Shown: positions 25,501 through 34,497 of the stretch, one piece after another
How positions within the stretch are numbered: the stretch's first letter is position 1
Layout of the letters: each line of letters starts with the position of its first letter
NCBI GenBank assembly: GCA_016281315.1
Contig: JAEEIJ010000002.1
Coordinates: 20,182-84,181 of the forward strand
Source of the DNA: Bacteroidales bacterium
GTDB lineage: Bacteria; Bacteroidota; Bacteroidia; Bacteroidales; UBA932
Direction of reading: 5' to 3'
Length of the DNA: 64,000 bases
Position numbers and translations under genes: made by a program
The notes under the pieces: model-generated
What the model was told of the DNA's origin: nothing
What the model saw: only the letters and a program-made list of their open reading frames with translations
Database searches by the model: none

Positions 25501-25767
25501 TTCTCCCAGAACATCTTCTTCGACCCCGCCAACAAGCGCAAGGTGGAGATTATGCTGGATATCCTGAATTTCTCCAACCTCCTCAACCGCGAGTGGGGCG
25601 TTTACTACAGCCCGAGCTGGAACCGTAACATCCTTGCTCTGGACAAGCTTACCGCAGATCGTCAGGGCAACTATACGCCCACCTATTCGTTCAACCCCAG
25701 GCCCATCTACACCAGCGATTTCGAATCCCGCTGGAGAATGCAGCTGGGTGTGCGTCTGACCTTCTAA
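22525..25767 (+). CDS. TonB-dependent outer-membrane receptor, Oar-like
   Basis: 1080 residues from the ATG at 22525. Signal peptide to AYAQ; a carboxypeptidase-regulatory-like beta domain (about 25-110, [31 protein letters not shown]); plug domain with [13 protein letters not shown] and [32 protein letters not shown]; then a barrel with alternating aromatic strands ending MQLGVRLTF. This matches Oar-type receptors rather than SusC, and no SusD follows. The next gene is a very large lipoprotein 12 bases later, probably its surface partner. Not one of its 22 or so Met codons is preceded by C. Confidence 0.9.
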   Translation: [1080 protein letters not shown]

Positions 25768-25779
25768 TTCCACGCGACT

Positions 25780-28700
25780 ATGAGAAAACTTATCAATACC
25801 ATCCTTACCCTGGCCGCCGGCATCACCCTTCTTGCCGCCTGCCAGGAGAAAACCGGCGACCTGAATTTTGCCACCAACCTCAGCGTGGATAAGAACGAGG
25901 TCGTCCTGGAAGCCGCAGGCGCACAGGCCACGGTTACTCTCACCGCCAACGGCGAATGGATCGCCGTCGCTCCGGACTGGCTGCACGTGAGCCCCGGCTC
26001 GGGCTCCGGCAATGCCGTCCTCACCATCACCGCCCCGGACAACGAAAACGAGTTCAAAGAAATGATGGGTCCCCGCGGCCAGGTGCTGTACATCTACGGC
26101 GAGGGCGTTACGCTCCAGGTGGCCATCAAACAGGGCGGCCTGGATGCGCTGGATGCCACCCGCATCTACAAGAAAATCAGTTCTATGGCCGAATTTGATG
26201 CCGGAAAGAGCTACATCGTGGCATTTACCTTCGACGACGTCCTGTATGCCGGCGACGCTTGGCCCGGAACTCCCGGCAGCGGCCGTTATGAGTACTGGTG
26301 CCAGAAGCCTCCGGTGGTCGTGGATGAGGACGGAAGCATCACCTATCAGGATGCATCCCTGGCCTTTAACTTCAAGGCCCTGGAAGGTGGCAACTACGCC
26401 ATCCAGGAGCCCGGTGGCGGCTATATCTATCAGAGCAAGGGCTACAAGACGTCCTTCTATGCTGCTGCAACTCCCGCGGAAGGAGACGCCTGGTCGATTT
26501 CCTTCAACGAAGAGGGCCAGGTCATTCTTACCAATATGACGGAAGCCCATTCCAATGGTATCCTTCAGTATATGAAGAGCAACTACCAGGAGTTCTGCTG
26601 CGAAGCCACTTATCCGGCGTCGAACTGCTATGCGCTCTACCTTTATAAGGACGAGGCCGCTCCCACCGATGAAATCCTGAACGTGGAAGACCTCACCGTG
26701 GAGGCCGATGCCACCGCGGCCAGCATCCCCGTCACCTCGAACAAGACCTGGACCGTGCGTAACCACGACGAGTGGATCAACAGCTTCGCCAAGAACCAGG
26801 ACGGCACCGCCATCGAGGTTACCTTCGACGCGAACGAAGGCGCCACCGCGGCCCGCGAGGCCAGCTTCACCGTTATCGGCGAGACCACCAACAAGGTCGT
26901 CAAGCTCATCCAGAAGGCTCCCGTGGTGGAGATCAATGTGGCGGACAAGACCGTCGCCGTGGGCAGAACCGTGGCGGCCGGCGTGAGCTCCAACTCGAAG
27001 GGCGAAATCAGCTACGTGTCCAACGATACGGGTATCGCCACCGTGAGCGCGCAGGGTGTCATCACCGGCGTCGCCCCGGGTGAGACCACCATTACGGCTA
27101 CTGTGGCCGAATACGGCATCTATCCCGAAGCCTCCAAAGACTTCAAGGTCACCGTCACCGAGGCGATGCCCGAGGTGACCACCGTAGCCGGCATCACCGA
27201 GCAGATCACCGCCACTTCTTCCAGCAACGCCAGTGCCTATGAGGCCAATCTGACCGGTGCTGTAGTCTCCTATGTGAACGGCAGCAACGTCTTCATCGAG
27301 GACGCCAGCGGCGCCATTCTGCTCTACCTGAAGGATTCCGGTTTCAAGGCCGGCGATACCATTAAGGGCAAGGTGAGCGGTACCGGTTACAAGTACAACG
27401 GTCTGCCGGAAATCACCGCCCTGGGTACGGAATACACCAAGGGCACGGGCGGCACCATTCCGCTCACGGAAATCACCATCGCCCAGCTCCTGGCGAACTT
27501 CGACGCCAACATCAGCCGCCGTGTCGTCATCAAGGGCTGCAAGGTCACCGACGGAATCGGCAGCGGAGACCGCAACGGTAAGATTTCCCAGGGCGAAAGT
27601 GAGATTGCCCTCTACGACAAGACCAAGAACGTGGTGCTCGCGCAGGATGCCGAGGGTGACCTCATCGCCTATCCTTGCCCGAACAACGCCACCAAGCAGC
27701 TTGCGGTCTTCGAGAGCTCCGAATTCACCCCTGCCGGCGGCGTGGTGACAACGCTCACCGTCTCCGACAAGACCGTCCAGGTGGGTAAGACCGTATCGGC
27801 CGATGTTCAGACGAATTCGCCCGGCGCAATTACCTATACCTCCGACAACGCCGGCATCGCCCGGGTGGACGCCCAGGGTACTATCACCGGTGTCTCCGAG
27901 GGCGAGACCAACATCAACGTATCCCTGGCCGCCAGCGGCGACTATGAGGCCAAGACGGCTTCCTTCAAGGTAACCGTAACGGCCGCTCCCAGCGTGGAAC
28001 CGTCCACCGTGGCGGAAATCACCTCCCAGATTACGGCCACCTCTTCCAGCAGCCCCAGCAGCTATTCGGCCAACCTGACCGGTGCGGTGGTGTCCTACGT
28101 GAACGGGAAGAATGTCTTCCTGGAAGACGCTTCCGGCGCCATCCTGCTGTACCTTTCCGATGCGAACCACGGTCTCAAGGCCGGCGATACCATCTCCGGC
28201 AAGGTGAGCGGTACCGGTTACAAGTACAACGGCCTGCCGGAAATCACCTCCCTGGGTACGGAATACACCAAGGGCGAAAATGGCACCATTCCGCTGACGG
28301 AAATGACCATTGCGGACCTGAATGCGAACTTCGACGCCAATATCAGCCGCCGTATCGTCATCAAGGGCGTAACGGTGACCAAGGGCGTGAACGGCTCCGT
28401 CAGCGCTGAACGTAGCGGCGAGATTTCGCAGAATGGAAGTACCATCGTTCTCCGCGACCAGACCAAGTCCGTGGTTGTGGCCAAGGACGCCCAGGGTGAC
28501 GTGCTTGGTTATCCTCTTCCGTACAACACCACCAAGCAGTTCGGTATCTGGGCCACCTCCGACTTCACCGAAGGCGGCAGCGGCAGTCAGACCATAGTGC
28601 CCACCATTACCGTGTCCGACAAGACCGTCCAGGTGGGTAAGACCGTATCGGCCGATGTCCAGACGAATTCGCCCGGCGCGATAACCTATAGCTCCGGCAA

Positions 28701-29937
28701 CACCGGCGTGGCTACCGTGGACGCCCAGGGTACTATCACCGGCATTGCGGTAGGTGAGGCCACCATTACCGTGTCCCTCGCCGCCAGCGGGAACTACGAA
28801 GCCAAACAGGCCACCTTCAAGGTGACCGTGACCGAGGCTTCCCAGGGCGGCGGCAACGACGGCTCCCTTGAGCATCCGTATACGGCATCCGAGGCCGCTG
28901 CAAAAGCGGCTGCCGGTGATACGGGGACCTACTATATTACCGGTAAGGTGACCAAGGTCGCCTATCAGTTCAATGCCGGTGGTACCGCCAGCGTCTGGCT
29001 GGACGAAAACGGCCAGTCAGAGTCGCTGTTCGAGGGTTATAGACTCAAATACATCGGAAACGTGAACTGGGTAGCCGGCAATGCGCTGCTCACAGTGGGC
29101 GACAATCTTGTCATCAACGGAAAGCTGAAACTGTACACGCCTTCCAGCGGGAGTCCCGTTTCCGAAACCGACGGCGGTTACATCGTGTCCTGGAACGGCA
29201 AGACCAAGGCCCTAAGCGTGCCTACGGTCACTCCCACCCCGGATAACGACAACAAGCAGATTGCTGTAGCGTGGACTGGAGCAACGGGAACGGATGCGGC
29301 CATCAGCTACGTGGTCAAGTGCGGCACGCAGAGCATTGATGCCACTGCCGCCGGCCGCCACGTCTTCACGATGGATGCCTATGGCACCTACGAGGTCTCC
29401 GTCGAGGCTTCTGCCTCCGACGCCATCGGCTCCTCGGCTACGGCCTCTGCCACCCTCACGGATCCCACTTCCGGCGGTGGCGGTAGTCAGCAGTATAAAC
29501 TGGACGGGACCATCACCGGCGGGTCCAACGGTTATGCGGCAGAGTCGGAAATCACCCAAAACAATATTACTTGGAAGGTGATGGCCAATACCACTATGAG
29601 TCCTTGGCGTATTGGCGGAAAGAGCATTACCAATGAGAATCGTCCGGTGTACAGCACGACGGCTTTGTCGTTCGATGTCAAGGAAGTGGCGCTTGAGCAT
29701 GGTGCCGCCTCCAGCATCACAGTCAATTCCGTAAAGTTGATTGTGTCCACCAATTCAAATTTCTCGGATCCGGTATCTGAACTGACGGGTACATTTGCTG
29801 CCAGCAGCACCCTTAAGTTTGAACGTCCTTCCGGTACTTCTTGGAAGAACTGCTATTTCAAGATAATCTACAACGTGACGGTGAGCGTATCTTCCAACAA
29901 GTTCGTCGAATTCAAGAGCGCGACCTTCAGCGAGTAA
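25780..29937 (+). CDS. giant modular surface lipoprotein: BACON, Big2-like and repeated OB-like domains
   Basis: 1385 residues. Lipobox ITLLAACQE (Cys about 21). Order: BACON-like domain (about 30-115), an unknown domain with a WCQKPPVVVDEDG stretch (about 125-290), a second BACON (about 300-385), then two tandem copies of a Big2-like domain plus a DUF5689/OB-like domain (VVSYVNGxNVFxEDASGAILLYL, KVSGTGYKYNGLPEIT, ANISRRxVIKG) at about 385-660 and 665-940, a third Big2-like domain, an OB-like module (about 1025-1145, ending VSWNGKTKAL), a fibronectin-like region and a C-terminal beta domain. Probably the substrate-capturing partner of the upstream receptor. The two main modules are strongly alike at DNA level. 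Confidence 0.8.
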   Translation: MRKLINTILTLAAGITLLAACQEKTGDLNFATNLSVDKNEVVLEAAGAQATVTLTANGEWIAVAPDWLHVSPGSGSGNAVLTITAPDNENEFKEMMGPRGQVLYIYGEGVTLQVAIKQGGLDALDATRIYKKISSMAEFDAGKSYIVAFTFDDVLYAGDAWPGTPGSGRYEYWCQKPPVVVDEDGSITYQDASLAFNFKALEGGNYAIQEPGGGYIYQSKGYKTSFYAAATPAEGDAWSISFNEEGQVILTNMTEAHSNGILQYMKSNYQEFCCEATYPASNCYALYLYKDEAAPTDEILNVEDLTVEADATAASIPVTSNKTWTVRNHDEWINSFAKNQDGTAIEVTFDANEGATAAREASFTVIGETTNKVVKLIQKAPVVEINVADKTVAVGRTVAAGVSSNSKGEISYVSNDTGIATVSAQGVITGVAPGETTITATVAEYGIYPEASKDFKVTVTEAMPEVTTVAGITEQITATSSSNASAYEANLTGAVVSYVNGSNVFIEDASGAILLYLKDSGFKAGDTIKGKVSGTGYKYNGLPEITALGTEYTKGTGGTIPLTEITIAQLLANFDANISRRVVIKGCKVTDGIGSGDRNGKISQGESEIALYDKTKNVVLAQDAEGDLIAYPCPNNATKQLAVFESSEFTPAGGVVTTLTVSDKTVQVGKTVSADVQTNSPGAITYTSDNAGIARVDAQGTITGVSEGETNINVSLAASGDYEAKTASFKVTVTAAPSVEPSTVAEITSQITATSSSSPSSYSANLTGAVVSYVNGKNVFLEDASGAILLYLSDANHGLKAGDTISGKVSGTGYKYNGLPEITSLGTEYTKGENGTIPLTEMTIADLNANFDANISRRIVIKGVTVTKGVNGSVSAERSGEISQNGSTIVLRDQTKSVVVAKDAQGDVLGYPLPYNTTKQFGIWATSDFTEGGSGSQTIVPTITVSDKTVQVGKTVSADVQTNSPGAITYSSGNTGVATVDAQGTITGIAVGEATITVSLAASGNYEAKQATFKVTVTEASQGGGNDGSLEHPYTASEAAAKAAAGDTGTYYITGKVTKVAYQFNAGGTASVWLDENGQSESLFEGYRLKYIGNVNWVAGNALLTVGDNLVINGKLKLYTPSSGSPVSETDGGYIVSWNGKTKALSVPTVTPTPDNDNKQIAVAWTGATGTDAAISYVVKCGTQSIDATAAGRHVFTMDAYGTYEVSVEASASDAIGSSATASATLTDPTSGGGGSQQYKLDGTITGGSNGYAAESEITQNNITWKVMANTTMSPWRIGGKSITNENRPVYSTTALSFDVKEVALEHGAASSITVNSVKLIVSTNSNFSDPVSELTGTFAASSTLKFERPSGTSWKNCYFKIIYNVTVSVSSNKFVEFKSATFSE

Positions 29938-29960
29938 CTGAGTCACCTTGAGAATGCTTA

Positions 29961-29997
29961 AAAAGGCGCGGTCCCGGGGAGGGACCGCGCCTTTTTT
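29961..29997 (+). terminator. strong intrinsic terminator after the giant lipoprotein gene
   Basis: AAAAGGCGCGGTCCC (29961-29975) pairs perfectly with GGGACCGCGCCTTTT, loop GGGGA, T-run to 29997; works in both directions. Confidence 0.92.
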
Positions 29998-30015
29998 ATA
30001 TTTTTTCAATTAACA

Positions 30016-30047
30016 TTTTGTAAATTACAAATTGTTAAATATCTTTG
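30016..30047 (+). promoter_or_regulatory. promoter of the ATPase gene
   Basis: TTTTG ending 30020, 19 bases, TATCTTTG at 30040-30047: both boxes at standard spacing. Confidence 0.65.
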
Positions 30048-30073
30048 TAGTAAAGAGTATAGAAGGAGAGAAT

Positions 30074-31207
30074 ATGATTAATAATCCATTCATAACAAAG
30101 GGATATGCAGGTGAAGCATTGTTCTGCGACAGGGAGAAAGAGACGCAGCTCCTGCTGGACAACCTTCAAAGCGGGATGGACACCGTCCTCATTTCTCCCC
30201 GCCGTTATGGGAAATCGGGGCTCATCCTGCACGTTTTCGACCAGCTAAAAAAGATTGCGCCGGAGTACCATACGCTATACACCGATATCTCGGCCACTTC
30301 CTCCCTGAACGGTTTTCTGGATGCGGTTTCCGCCGCCATTCTGTCGGCCTTTCCCCAAAAAACAACATTGGGGAAGCGGTTCTTCTCTTTCCTGAAAGGA
30401 CTCCGGCCATTTTTCAGGCTGAACGAAAAGACCGGCGCTATGGAAGTTCATCTGGAACTGGTCTCCCAGATACAGAAAGAAGCCACGCTTAAACAGCTGC
30501 TGGATCTGCTGGAGAATGCTCCGGAGCCAGTTGCACTGGCCATTGACGAGTTCCAGACGATAACGGAGTACCCGGAAAAGAACGTGGAGGCCCTGCTGCG
30601 CTCGCAAATTCAGCATATGCACAACGTGCGTTTCATCTTTTGCGGGAGCAAACGGAGAATGATGGTCTCTATGTTCAACGATGCAGCTAGGCCGTTCTAT
30701 GCCAGTAGCACCACGCTGCATCTGCACAAACTGGACAGGGATGTTTACGGGCAGTTCATCCGCCGGCTGTTTGACGAGGAAGGAAGGTCCATCCGGGACG
30801 ACGCCCTGGAATATGTACTTGAGTGGACGCGTTGCCACACCTATTACACACAGCTGCTTTGTCACGCCCTGTTCAATAACGGGGCACGTGAAATCACGCT
30901 GGACGTAGTCTATGCCGTGTGCCGGGATATCCTGGAGAACCTAAGTGAAAATTACCTCCTGCTCCGGGAAATACTTCCCACCCAGCAGTGGCGCCTCCTC
31001 ACCGGCATCGCCAGAGAAGGAAGCGTCAAACAGATTACAGCCAGCGCATTTATCTCCAAATACAAGATAGGCAGCGCCGCAACCGCTCTTCGGGCCGTCC
31101 AGTCCCTGGAAGAAAAGGAACTCGTTCTGAAGCATCTGTCCGTGGATGAAGTCTCCTATGAGGTTTACGACGTCTTCTTCTCCCACTGGCTGGAGAGGGA
31201 CTTCTGA
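30074..31207 (+). CDS. AAA-type ATPase of the archaeal-ATPase/STAND-like group
   Basis: 377 residues from the ATG at 30074, preceded by AGAAGGAGAG (30062-30071), a true Shine-Dalgarno sequence and rare in this window. Walker A is SPRRYGKSGL (about 37-46), Walker B VALAIDEFQTI (about 155), and a sensor-like FIFCGSKRRMM follows. The C-terminal third is a winged-helix-type region (LLTGIAREGSVKQIT, ALRAVQSLEEKELV). Many Bacteroidales carry such stand-alone ATPases of unknown role. No signal peptide. Bounded by its own promoter and a strong upstream terminator; lacks YATCGGCC words, so it may be a later arrival. Confidence 0.8.
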   Translation: MINNPFITKGYAGEALFCDREKETQLLLDNLQSGMDTVLISPRRYGKSGLILHVFDQLKKIAPEYHTLYTDISATSSLNGFLDAVSAAILSAFPQKTTLGKRFFSFLKGLRPFFRLNEKTGAMEVHLELVSQIQKEATLKQLLDLLENAPEPVALAIDEFQTITEYPEKNVEALLRSQIQHMHNVRFIFCGSKRRMMVSMFNDAARPFYASSTTLHLHKLDRDVYGQFIRRLFDEEGRSIRDDALEYVLEWTRCHTYYTQLLCHALFNNGAREITLDVVYAVCRDILENLSENYLLLREILPTQQWRLLTGIAREGSVKQITASAFISKYKIGSAATALRAVQSLEEKELVLKHLSVDEVSYEVYDVFFSHWLERDF

Positions 31208-31334
31208 CATTGTTCCCGAATAATCTCCTTCAGCCCTTTCCCAAAAGGGCCGGTGTGCACCAGAGGTCTTCTGTGCTTAATAAAGCCCAAAACGCACTTT
31301 TCCCGCGCCTGTTTGAAAAACCTCGAAAAAATGT

Positions 31335-31342
31335 TATATTTG
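31335..31342 (+). promoter_or_regulatory. -7 box (TATATTTG) of the nucleic-acid-scavenging operon
   Basis: A perfect TAnnTTTG box 36 bases before the ATG at 31379; the operon downstream has gaps of 15 bases or less up to the M3 peptidase gene. Confidence 0.55.
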
Positions 31343-31378
31343 TAAACTGGAACAATAATCAATACTAACTATAAAGCA

Positions 31379-33271
31379 ATGAAAACCAAGCACTTTTTCC
31401 TTGCTCTGGCTGCGGGTCTGGCCTTGTTGGTCTCCTGCAAGCCGGAAAAGCCTGTATTCGGCATTCAGGCCGATAAGGAAACCCTCCAGTTCAACAAGGA
31501 GGGCGGCACCCTGGACATCGTGGTGACCACCGGCCAGTCCTGGACCATCACCAAGCCTGCCACCGCCACCTGGATCAACGTTTCTCCCACCAGCGGAACC
31601 GGCAGCGCCACCGTTCATCTGACCACCCTTCCCAACGCCGGGAAGAAGAAGAGCGCCGCCGTCAAGATCGATGCGGGGATGGCCGGCTATGTGAACGTGA
31701 ACGTGTCGCAGCTGGGCGAGCTTGCCTCCGGCGACGGCCTCACCTATGCGACGGCCTGGAGCCCGAGCGAAGCCAAGGAATGGATCCTTGCGAACCTGCC
31801 CAATGAAACCAGCGGCAGTTCGCTCGTGGGCAGCGGCGGCCAGAAATACTGGATCCACGGCTTCATCCACAAGATTAACGTCTACAACGAAAAGACCGAG
31901 AACTTCGCCAACAGCGGGGATTTTGGCAACGCTTCCTTCTACATCTCCGACAGTATGGAGGAAACCAACGACGACGTGACTTGCTACCAGGTGTACTATC
32001 TGGGCAACAAGAAGTTTACGGGTCCGTTTACGGAAGAGAATCCGGACATCAAGGTGGGCGACGAGGTTTACGTCTACGGCCCCGTGGCCAATTTCAACAG
32101 CAAGCCCAATACCCTGGGCAAGGGTGCGGCGTTCATCTATGAACTCAACGGCAAGAGCCGCGGCGGAGCCGTGACGGAGGAAACCACGCCTTCCGGCAAC
32201 GGTACGCTGGAGAACCCGTACAATGCCGCCGGTGCCGTCGCGTTCATTAAGAGCGCGTCCTTCGACCCGGAGAAAAAGGTCTATGTGAGGGGCGTCATCT
32301 CCGACAAGGATGAAGTGGAAGGCCCGTTCAAGGCCACCACCGGCACGGCCATCTTCAGCATCTCCGAGGACGGCGCGGACTACAAGACGCAGTTCAAGTG
32401 CTACGGCGTCTATTATCTGGGCAACAGTCCCTGGATCGAAGGCTACAGTAATGTCAAGCCCGGCGACCAGGTGGTTGTGTACGGTAAGCTCACTTTCTAT
32501 CAGGCTTCTGTCATCTATGAGACGGCCGATAAAGAAGCCTACATCTACTCCCTGAACGGCAAGACTGAACCTGAACCCGCCTTCTTCGTTCCAAAGACCG
32601 CCTACACCGTACGTGCGGCGGATACTGAAGCGGAAATTGACGTTTTCGGCAGCGTGGCCTGGACGGCCAGCGTGACCGGCGGCGCCACTATCGCGGAACC
32701 CGCTGGCGGCAACGGTGCCGGAAACGGCAAGGTGAAAATCACCTTCCCGGCCAACACCAGCAAGGATAATAACAATGTCTTCACGGTGACCATCGCTACG
32801 CAGGATGCCGCTGTCACCACGGCGAAATCCTACACCGTTACGGTTACCCAGAACAAGGATGTGGACGGTGTGGAAGTGATCTTCACCCAGGCCATCGTGG
32901 TGGCGAAGGATCCCACTTTCCCGACTTCCGGAAAGGCCTGCGACATCACCATTGACGGCGTGAAACTGGCTTTCACCAATGGCTGTATGAACGGAAACCT
33001 GAAAGACCTCCGTATCTACAAGAGCGGTTCCATGACAATCTCCGCCACCACCGGGACCATTCAGGAAATCCACCTCACCTCTTCCTCCACCGGTGACGCC
33101 CAGTCTCCGGAGCGTATGCTGAACAAGTTCGGCGCCGGCGCCCCCGCGGGCCTGGTGGTGAGCGACGACAATGCATCGGCCACCTGGACCGGTAACCAGC
33201 AGTCCGTCACCTTCACGGCTACGGACGCCCAGGTGCGTATGACTGAAATCCGTGTGATTTACCTCCCGTAA
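31379..33271 (+). CDS. modular lipoprotein: BACON plus two OB-like modules
   Basis: 630 residues. Lipobox ALLVSCKPE (Cys about 20). BACON domain at about 28-115 (TLQFNKEGGTLDIVVTTGQSWTI). Two similar OB-like modules at about 118-262 and 272-400, each with CYxVYYLGN, a GDxVxVYG strand and closing LNGK. Then a BACON-like domain (about 405-490) and a C-terminal beta domain (about 500-630). The same module occurs once in the 25780 lipoprotein. OB folds often bind nucleic acid, and the next genes encode a nuclease and a phosphodiesterase-like enzyme, so this may be a surface DNA/RNA-binding protein; that is inference. Confidence 0.75.
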   Translation: MKTKHFFLALAAGLALLVSCKPEKPVFGIQADKETLQFNKEGGTLDIVVTTGQSWTITKPATATWINVSPTSGTGSATVHLTTLPNAGKKKSAAVKIDAGMAGYVNVNVSQLGELASGDGLTYATAWSPSEAKEWILANLPNETSGSSLVGSGGQKYWIHGFIHKINVYNEKTENFANSGDFGNASFYISDSMEETNDDVTCYQVYYLGNKKFTGPFTEENPDIKVGDEVYVYGPVANFNSKPNTLGKGAAFIYELNGKSRGGAVTEETTPSGNGTLENPYNAAGAVAFIKSASFDPEKKVYVRGVISDKDEVEGPFKATTGTAIFSISEDGADYKTQFKCYGVYYLGNSPWIEGYSNVKPGDQVVVYGKLTFYQASVIYETADKEAYIYSLNGKTEPEPAFFVPKTAYTVRAADTEAEIDVFGSVAWTASVTGGATIAEPAGGNGAGNGKVKITFPANTSKDNNNVFTVTIATQDAAVTTAKSYTVTVTQNKDVDGVEVIFTQAIVVAKDPTFPTSGKACDITIDGVKLAFTNGCMNGNLKDLRIYKSGSMTISATTGTIQEIHLTSSSTGDAQSPERMLNKFGAGAPAGLVVSDDNASATWTGNQQSVTFTATDAQVRMTEIRVIYLP

Positions 33272-33286
33272 TAAAAGACAACAGCT

Positions 33287-34495
33287 ATGTCTATCAAAAG
33301 GTTTATTCAGGCGCTCGTCGCGGTGGCTCTGGGAGCCGCCGTGGCGGTCTCCTGCGAACAGAAGATCGAGCGCATTCCGGTGCTCACGCTGGAGAACACC
33401 ACCATCGGCAATGGCGGCGGTTCCCAGTTCCTGGAAGTGGCCTCGGACTCCGACTGGACCATTTCCGTGGAGTACGGGATGGGGACCGGCTGGGTGCACT
33501 TCAGCCAGACCAGCGGCCCGGCCGGCATTATGAACATTGCCGTCACCTTCGACCCGAACGAGAACAAATCCGTCCGTTCTGCCACCATCAAGTTAAAGAC
33601 CGCCTCCTATCCCGTGGAAGGGAAGAGCTGGGGCACGCTCAAGATCAAGCAGGCCGGCAGCCTGGCCGGCACCCTGCCCCAGTGGCTGGAACTACCCGCC
33701 ATCGAGGCGACGGAGAAGATGATGGTCTTCGGCAGCTACGATATGGAAGGCGTGAAGTATAAGAACCGGGCGGAGAGCGGTCTGCGCAACTACTCCTTCT
33801 ACTGGGATGTGGACGGACTGGTCTCCATCTGGGTAGCCTATCCGCTGAACAAGGACCTCTACGGAAACGGCAAGTACGACTATCAGTGGACCGCGGATCC
33901 TATCCTGACGGAACAGGGCGTTTACCAGCCGGACATCACCGAGCACTCCTACGGCGGACGCGACTGGAACGACGACCTGTGGAACCGTGGCCACCAGATG
34001 GCCCGTGCGGACCGTCAGCTCACCCAGGCTTCCGTGATGAGTTCCTGCTATCCCACGAACATCACCCCTCAGGGCTCGAAGTTCAACGGCGGCATCTGGG
34101 GCAGTCTGGAAGTGGCCGTGCGCAACAAGGCCGGCAGCTCCAAGATGGATCCCAAGAAGGACACGCTGTATGTGGTCACCGGCTGCACGCAGGAGGGTTC
34201 CAACACCTGGACCTCGTCCTACTACCAGCGTGAGGTAAAGGTCCCGTCGGCCTACTTCAAGGCCCTCCTCCGCAAGCAGGGAACTAACTATTCGGCTGTA
34301 GGTTTCTATCTCCCGCACAACGCCGAGACGGAAACGGACAACTATATGAACTACATCTATCCCATCAGCGAACTGGAGACCAAACTGGGTTACAAACTCT
34401 TCGTGAACCTGGAACTGGTACCGGAGCTGGACGCCGCCGCCATCGCGGCCATCAAGAGTCCGGCCGATCCCACCGCCGTCTTTAACGCCTGGTAG
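33287..34495 (+). CDS. lipoprotein DNA/RNA non-specific endonuclease (NUC1 type) with N-terminal BACON domain
   Basis: 402 residues. Lipobox AVAVSCEQK (Cys about 23). BACON domain at about 30-125, then a NUC1/Serratia-type nuclease domain (about 140-390). The beta-beta-alpha-metal motif is LWNRGHQMARADRQ with the catalytic His, and the metal-binding Asn is in KFNGGIWGSLE. Such enzymes cut single- and double-stranded DNA and RNA without sequence preference. Lipidation places it at the cell surface or in the periplasm. Starts 15 bases after the previous gene and ends 2 bases before the next, in a tight operon. Confidence 0.9.
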   Translation: MSIKRFIQALVAVALGAAVAVSCEQKIERIPVLTLENTTIGNGGGSQFLEVASDSDWTISVEYGMGTGWVHFSQTSGPAGIMNIAVTFDPNENKSVRSATIKLKTASYPVEGKSWGTLKIKQAGSLAGTLPQWLELPAIEATEKMMVFGSYDMEGVKYKNRAESGLRNYSFYWDVDGLVSIWVAYPLNKDLYGNGKYDYQWTADPILTEQGVYQPDITEHSYGGRDWNDDLWNRGHQMARADRQLTQASVMSSCYPTNITPQGSKFNGGIWGSLEVAVRNKAGSSKMDPKKDTLYVVTGCTQEGSNTWTSSYYQREVKVPSAYFKALLRKQGTNYSAVGFYLPHNAETETDNYMNYIYPISELETKLGYKLFVNLELVPELDAAAIAAIKSPADPTAVFNAW

Positions 34496-34497
34496 CT

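Noticed and set aside
22507..28875. 2122-codon open frame on the - strand opposite the TonB receptor and giant lipoprotein genes
   Set aside because: It is antisense to two clear genes; its His/Gly/Val-rich composition is what high-GC coding sequence gives in a shadow frame, and it has no domain pattern.
30074..31207. ATPase as an anti-phage defence gene
   Set aside because: No nuclease, toxin or other defence partner beside it; such ATPases are widespread with unknown role.
31208..31334. Possible small RNA between the ATPase and the 31379 lipoprotein
   Set aside because: Only a weak GCCCTTT/AAAGGGC hairpin and no promoter before it; nothing beyond a possible weak terminator.
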